DNA of 64,000 bases from Nemertoderma westbladi (Eukaryota; Xenacoelomorpha; Nemertodermatida; Nemertodermatidae), in contig JAUCBJ010006750.1 in assembly GCA_032718475.1 (NCBI GenBank), forward strand, positions 62,001 to 126,000, given 5' to 3'. The notes beneath the pieces were generated by a model. The model had not been told where the DNA came from and did not search any database. It saw nothing but the letters and a program-made list of their open reading frames with translations. Of the stretch, positions 59,313-64,000 are shown in pieces (the stretch's first letter is position 1; each line of letters opens with the position of its first letter). Both the position numbers and the translations under genes were made by a program.

Positions 59313-59916
59313 GCCGACCGTCACTGAATTTGATCATATATAAGGAGGATCGCAACTGACACATGTAGGGATTATGAAATAGCATTCAATTCACACAAAA
59401 ACCACTATAATGTAAGTCGCAGTTGCTACCGGTAAACCTGTTCCTCTAACCTTTAGTAATCAAAGAGATTGAGGGTTTTATGATTATTCATCGATATTCT
59501 CCAAATATATCAGCAATATATACTAACATAACACCAATTAATAACAGAACCAAATAATGCGGTGAACAGTCAGTATGTGTAGTTGAATCGCGTTGCATAG
59601 TGCAGCGGTGTGGCGGTGTGCTGCGTTAATAGTTTTACGTTCCTTTGATCAAAGCCATCTGATGTTTCTGAGGTTTAGGTCAAAGTCTGAAACTTCCACA
59701 GAAGTACAGAAGAATCCCAAGCTGGTGTTCTGGGCTTAGAAAGATACACACACTGACTGAATTGCCTGAGTTTCTGTAGGTATGGTACAACACAAAGTGA
59801 AAATCGCTCTGATTGGTCGAGCGAGCCAAACAAAGAACAAAGAAAGCTCCACGCTGGCATTAAATCAGCTGACAGATTGCGTCATCTGAGTCATCTTTTA
59901 GAGTATTAAGCAAATT

Positions 59917-60042
59917 GCGGAGAAAATGGCTTGTTATGTCCGCTAAAGCACACATGCAGACATAGCGGGTAAAAATGGCTTGTTATGTCCGCTAAAACAC
60001 CTACACAGTATATTGCGGAGTAAAATGGCTTGTTATATCCGC
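59917..60042 (-). repeat. Three hairpin-forming units in the BEL-3 LTR
   Basis: Units at 59917-59943, 59965-59992 and 60015-60042 each have GCGG(A/G) on one side, AATGGCTTGTTAT in the middle and TCCGC on the other, so the ends can pair. The period is about 49 bp. The 5' LTR of BEL-2 has one degraded unit at the same place; the 3' LTR of BEL-2 has only traces. Confidence 0.75.
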
Positions 60043-60133
60043 AAAAGCTTTTACACCGCTCCCAGAAAATGGGATTTAATTCTATAAAATATAAAAAATC
60101 ACAGTTTCTAAAATATAAAAATACTCTAAACAG

Positions 60134-61685
60134 TTAGTCCTTCTTACGCGAATGGCGTTTATGCAGTTTTTTGAGGCTAGCAAGAGTCCTTTTCTCTTTG
60201 GGGCGAGCCACTTTACTAGGAGGGCTATAACTCCTGGGTGAAGGGTGCAATACAATTGCATCGGAAGGTTTAGGATGACGGTCTGTGTATCTGCCGGTCG
60301 AGGTACTCGGTTGATCAGTATCAACCTCAGTGGAACGAGGTTGAACAACCTTCAGAGCGCGTTTCAAGACAGCAGCTCTTACTGGCCCCTGACGATTTGT
60401 CTGCACAAGAGCGGTAGGTGGACTGTGTGTAGTGAGAAATTTCCTCGGTTTGATGGTTCTTTCCGACTCGAGTTCTCGGGCTCTGTCGAAATCGATATGC
60501 TTCTCCTCGAGCTGATTTTCCTCCGCTTATCGTTGGAAGCATTCATCTAAAACTCGTTTAGAGAGTAGGGTCGTCCAAGTTCGATATCTTCTTAGAGATT
60601 CTGGATTTCCAGATCGAACTGATATAAAGCTAATTCGTTTACCGCTTGGACTTGTTGCTGCAATTTACGTTTTTCTAAGCAATCGTAGGTTCCTTTTCCG
60701 ATCTTTTATCGAATAGTGTCCAACGCGTTTCGTACAACTCTCTCCTCCACCTCGGTGACAGGTTGTATCGGGTTAAACAGGGACGATTATACGGGTTGAA
60801 CGGCGATATTAGGTGTCCGCATCCCAATCCGGTTAGGTATGATGGGCGAATATCTAGGGAGCCCACAACCGGAGTGCCACCGACTAATTGTTCGTGTAAC
60901 ACTAGATCTTTGAACAGTGAGTAAGCTTGGGAGGATCCGTGATACTATTAGGATCAAGAGTCTGAGGTCTCACCAGGGAATGAGGAGGTCTGACCGAGTA
61001 TTCCGGAACTCCGATCATGGGTTTATTTAAGGATCGTTTGAGTCGAGCGAGCGTAGATGATACATCGAACAAGTTTCGCTCAAAACTCCCGTAAATATAG
61101 CGAGTAAAACTGTGCTTAGCTCAACGTTTCCACTGATGTTTATGTCTTTCCGTTTGTTGGTTGGGTCTAGGACATTCATCGTAATAATACCAAAGACGCA
61201 CGTCTTGTAAGGGAAACGCGGGTGATCTTTCTTCAATTTTACAATGTTTCTCTCAAGAATTCCAAATATACGTGGGAGTCACTGCGTTTATCCGGTTCTT
61301 TAACGTCTTCTCTTTCGAGTCGATTTCGAATAGAATTTTCGCAGTCGATTCTCAGTTTATCGTTCCGACTCCGCTGGGTATGATATTTAAATAGGACCAT
61401 TTCCCTTTTGGTGTCGACATCGTCCGTATCATGTAAATCGATAGGATGACCAATAGTTAAGAAGTCCATATATGTACCATTATGATGCGTATAGCGAGCG
61501 GTGAATTTTCTATAGTCCAATTCACGCGTGAGTTGTTCCTTTGACATTGGCGGTTCGATATAACGGCCATCTTCCTCCGTAGTAGGTTGACTAACGTCGC
61601 CGCGTATTAAACTATCAACAAACGCTTGCAATGGTAGGGTATATCGCTCCCTGATACCAAGATCATCTTCTATCAACTCAGTCAT
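60134..61685 (-). pseudogene. ORF X of BEL-3, unrecognised extra gene
   Basis: Better-kept copy of the gene in BEL-2. The ORF from 61685 to 61239 gives 148 codons (GIRERYTLPLQAFVDSLIRG ... HVYLEFLRETL), closing with a TAA that BEL-2 has at the same place. The next segment (61236-61027) opens as KKDHPRFPYKTCVFGIITMN. Later pieces include VEERVVRNALDTIR near 60750, a heptad-like helix LEKRKLQQQVQAVNELALYQ at about 60685-60626 and EENQLEEKHIDF near 60520-60485. Last comes a Pro/Thr/Ser-rich region with a strongly basic end (LKKLHKRHSRKKD) stopping at 60134. Full length would be roughly 450-500 residues. There is no recognisable envelope, protease, polymerase or nuclease signature. Likely a structural or nucleic-acid-binding protein of the element, by inference only. 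Confidence 0.55.
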
Positions 61686-63379
61686 AGCTGCTATATGAGT
61701 TTATCGATATTATAATTAATCATAATTAGGCTAGCGGTTGTTGCTGCCTACCCCTCAATGCCCCCGGACAGCGCAAGATCCTCAGCGCTGATGTACTGTC
61801 GCCGCTGTGTCTATCGCCAACATAGTAGCTACACAACGACAATAACAACCAGCGCGAGTCACTCCACTGTCCGTCCCAAGGGCTCAGATTTATTTCAGGT
61901 TCTTACTGCAGAGGTAGGGCTACTTTCACAACTGCGACTCGCTACTGTAAACACACTTTAGTAGTAACATTCACCTATAAACGCACAAATTCCACATAAC
62001 TGTCACAAACCGCACACATTCGGGCCATTTGTCCGTTAGTCAAGTGCCTTCTAGAATGCCACGTTATTATTATGTATCCCTGGATACCAGCGGTGTGCTA
62101 TTTATTCCGTATGCTATTCAATGGGGCAAGCTTTTTATTGCTCTTTTAACTCGCTTCTAATTCTAGTGTGGTTGTTGCTATGGTGACATTATGGAAAGCT
62201 AGCGGTAGAATTAGGGTAATTCTCATGCATACAGATCTGGGATGCTATTTAATAGTAATTCTTTAATTGTCAATATTCCCCTTTATACATGATTTTCTGA
62301 ATTTTATCGGCTATTGACTATATATTGGAGATTCTCGCACACTAATACACTTAATAGGGTGAATCTCCGCTCCCATGATCTATTAATTAATGGAATTTTG
62401 GGAATGTTATAAATTGCATAAAATGACAATTTATCAAATTCATGAGAGGATATGAATTTAAATTTATTCCCGTAAATTTTATCATTTAATATTAAATAGA
62501 CACAATTTTATTCCAGAGCATGTCTGGGGACTTAGGATCCTGAATTCTGGGAAATTTGTCTTTTTAAGAGTATCGGTAAGTGCTACGATATCTTAATCGA
62601 CTAGAATTTTAAAGGATCTGAATTTTAACAGATTTTAGATTTTCTAGAGTTAACTTGTAAGTATTTACTCTATTGTATTTGTTTGACAGATTTTATAAAT
62701 GTTAATAGTTAATATTTAAGATGGGCACCGGTTTATTCCAGAACTTGTCTGGGGACGTTAACCACTGATTCTAGAATTTTGTCTTTCAAGTATATCGGTG
62801 GGTGCCGCGATATCTTAATCGACTAGAATTACAGATGGTCAAAGGGTTTAACAGATTTATTTTGCGTTTTACGCTACTGTTAAAAGGACATCACGCTACT
62901 ATATGTATTATTTAATATACGGTATGAGAGCAATATTGCAAGAAACAATGTCAGTGAGAAGAGGCAAGTCGTTTCCAAGGTCTACCCAGAGCTTGGTTTA
63001 GCCAAGACACGAGGATCTGAGTTTTGCATTCCTAATACTCTACTTACCAATAATACTTGAATATAGTAGGAGCTTTATTGTACTTTAATAAGTACGGATA
63101 TTTCATCTTACTGTAGACACGTATTTATAATATGATACGGGCAGTAAGGAAAGAGAAAAAGAATTATTTCTCGCCGTTGCGCTAAATATATATAATATAA
63201 TTAAGTAAGTAATAAGACTAATATATATTGCACTAATCTACTAGATAATCGCTAAAATAACATTCTACTAAATAAAATTAAAGAAAACGATTAGAATAAA
63301 AGTACATAATAATATATACATAAATATAAAATAATAAAACATATAAAACAATATGGTCAAACACCCACTCCAGACGCTG
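61686..63379 (-). other. BEL-3 spacer between pol and ORF X
   Basis: AT-rich and without genes. It mirrors 54652-56277, including the paired CTAGTCGATTAAGATATCG repeats (inverted at 62808-62826 and 62586-62604), GTCCCCAGACA-type motifs, an AATAAA signal and a purine-rich tract after pol. Confidence 0.7.
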
Positions 63380-64000
63380 TTACGTTGAGGAGTCCCTAGA
63401 TGTTGGTTGGATTAGGGAAGTGGTCGTGGGAAGAGTATCTTGCCTTCCATAGTTTCCGGAGAGTTCTCTGTCTCTTTCCAGTAAACATAAACGACCGACT
63501 GGGCGATTGAGCTGCTGCGTCTCGAAGACAATTCCCGGTTTCTTAAAGTTACGTCGCATGACGACGAGTTCTACCGATCGCACTAAACCATCATCTGAGA
63601 TATGAGTCTCGATGATACGACCTGTCTGCCACTGCGTACGTGGAAGATCTGAATCCACAATAAGGACCATGTCTCCGGCGCTGACGTTTTCTTGCTGCGC
63701 AAACCACTTGGTTCGAAGTTGTAGCGTCGGCAGATAATGTTTTTCGAAATGGTCAGCGAAACGACGGGATAACAACTGCATAAGTTACCAAGTTTGCCGG
63801 CAGTATTCGTCTCCGTCCGTGATTTCCGATTGTGGGAGCATGGCTGCAGGTTTCTTCAGTAGGAAGTGCGCGGGTGTTAGCGCTTCCAGGGAATCGGGAC
63901 TCGATGAGACTGGCATAAGCGGTCTCTCTTTGAGATAGGCGGCGATTTCCTCCATTAACGTCCGCAAAAGTTCGTCGGTGAGATACGCGCGGCATGGCAC
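63380..64000 (-). pseudogene. BEL-3 integrase C-terminus and DUF5641, partial
   Basis: The end of pol. The frame entering at the right edge has LEALTPAHFLLKKPA (about 63890-63846), the link between integrase core and C-terminus in BEL/Pao. A frame change near 63783 leads to RFADHFEKHYLPTLQLRTKW, VSAGDMVLIVDSDLPRTQW and DGLVRSVELVV (DUF5641), and the frame ends at 63380 after NRPVGRLCLLERDRELSGNY. The rest of the gene is outside the window. The last 45 residues match the tail of BEL-2 mini-pol closely, which places both in one family and shows what BEL-2 lost. Confidence 0.85.

Larger units (their letters stand above)
58990..60055 (-). repeat. 3' LTR of BEL-3, truncated at its outer end
   Basis: On the minus strand it starts TGTAAAAGCTTTTGCGG at 60055. 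It matches the BEL-2 LTRs through GGCTTCGGCT near 59005 and then loses the last roughly 70 bp. It contains a threefold 49-bp hairpin repeat (59917-60042) not seen in the BEL-2 LTRs, and a short tandem of CTTCACACTA-like units at 59262-59312. Confidence 0.8.
54500..63500. repeat. Imperfect 9-kb inverted repeat from BEL-2 and BEL-3 tails
   Basis: Landmarks pair around a centre near 58.95 kb: pol stops 54651/63380, ORF X starts 56278/61685, ORF X stops 57636/60134, LTR starts 57715/60055, and the GCGCCACGTCC block at about 58650/59155. The arms are about 4.4 kb each and diverged with indels. The cause is two copies of one BEL family lying tail-to-tail, with only about 60 bp between them. Confidence 0.88.
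58990..64000 (-). mobile_element. BEL-3: partial BEL/Pao element, 3' part, minus strand
   Basis: Same family as BEL-2. Reading leftward from the right edge: pol C-terminus (to 63380), spacer with the same diverged repeats, ORF X (61685-60134), LTR (60055 to about 58990, its end truncated). The 5' part lies beyond the window. It is joined to BEL-2 through about 60 bp (58929-58990). Confidence 0.85.

Overview
This looks like nuclear DNA from an invertebrate animal. BEL/Pao retroelements are known only from Metazoa. The window also has a long simple satellite, a 5'-truncated LINE, AT-rich spacers and no operon-like gene packing. I could not assign a species, and I see no ordinary host gene. All recognisable coding capacity belongs to transposable elements, mostly broken.

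Left half (1-33826): one huge tandem satellite with a 63-bp unit (65-bp and a few other length variants), roughly 500 monomers, running off the left edge. It has multi-kilobase higher-order structure. Marker variants recur at 4.76, 6.55 and 6.86 kb spacings between 1 and about 19.3 kb. A younger block of about 3.1-3.3 kb is repeated three times between about 24.0 and 33.2 kb. A 1.2-kb 5'-truncated non-LTR retrotransposon (14466-15682) sits inside the array with a 5-bp target duplication. A duplicated stretch of the same array at about 21.1 kb preserves the empty site.

Middle (33827-41019): AT-rich flank with a CTCF-like motif, a GC-rich repeat cluster (35341-36010), a C23 tract, and two minus-strand coding remnants of unknown family. 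One (36562-37930) has a CCHC zinc knuckle; the other (38854-39781) has no recognised domain. They lie downstream of the pol end of a BEL/Pao element, so they may be its extra genes.

Right half (41020-64000): three BEL/Pao elements. BEL-1 (minus, 41020-47279) is a decayed gag-pol pseudogene. BEL-2 (plus, 47280-58928) has LTR-like ends of about 1.2 kb, a gag broken by two in-frame TGA codons, and a short pol frame from which RT and integrase are deleted while the frame stays open. BEL-3 (minus, about 58990 to beyond 64000) is a related copy lying tail-to-tail with BEL-2, making an imperfect inverted repeat of about 9 kb. BEL-2 and BEL-3 share an unrecognised gene ('ORF X') between pol and the 3' LTR. 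It has a coiled-coil-like middle and a very basic C-terminus and shows no envelope features; it is the best candidate here for something undescribed.
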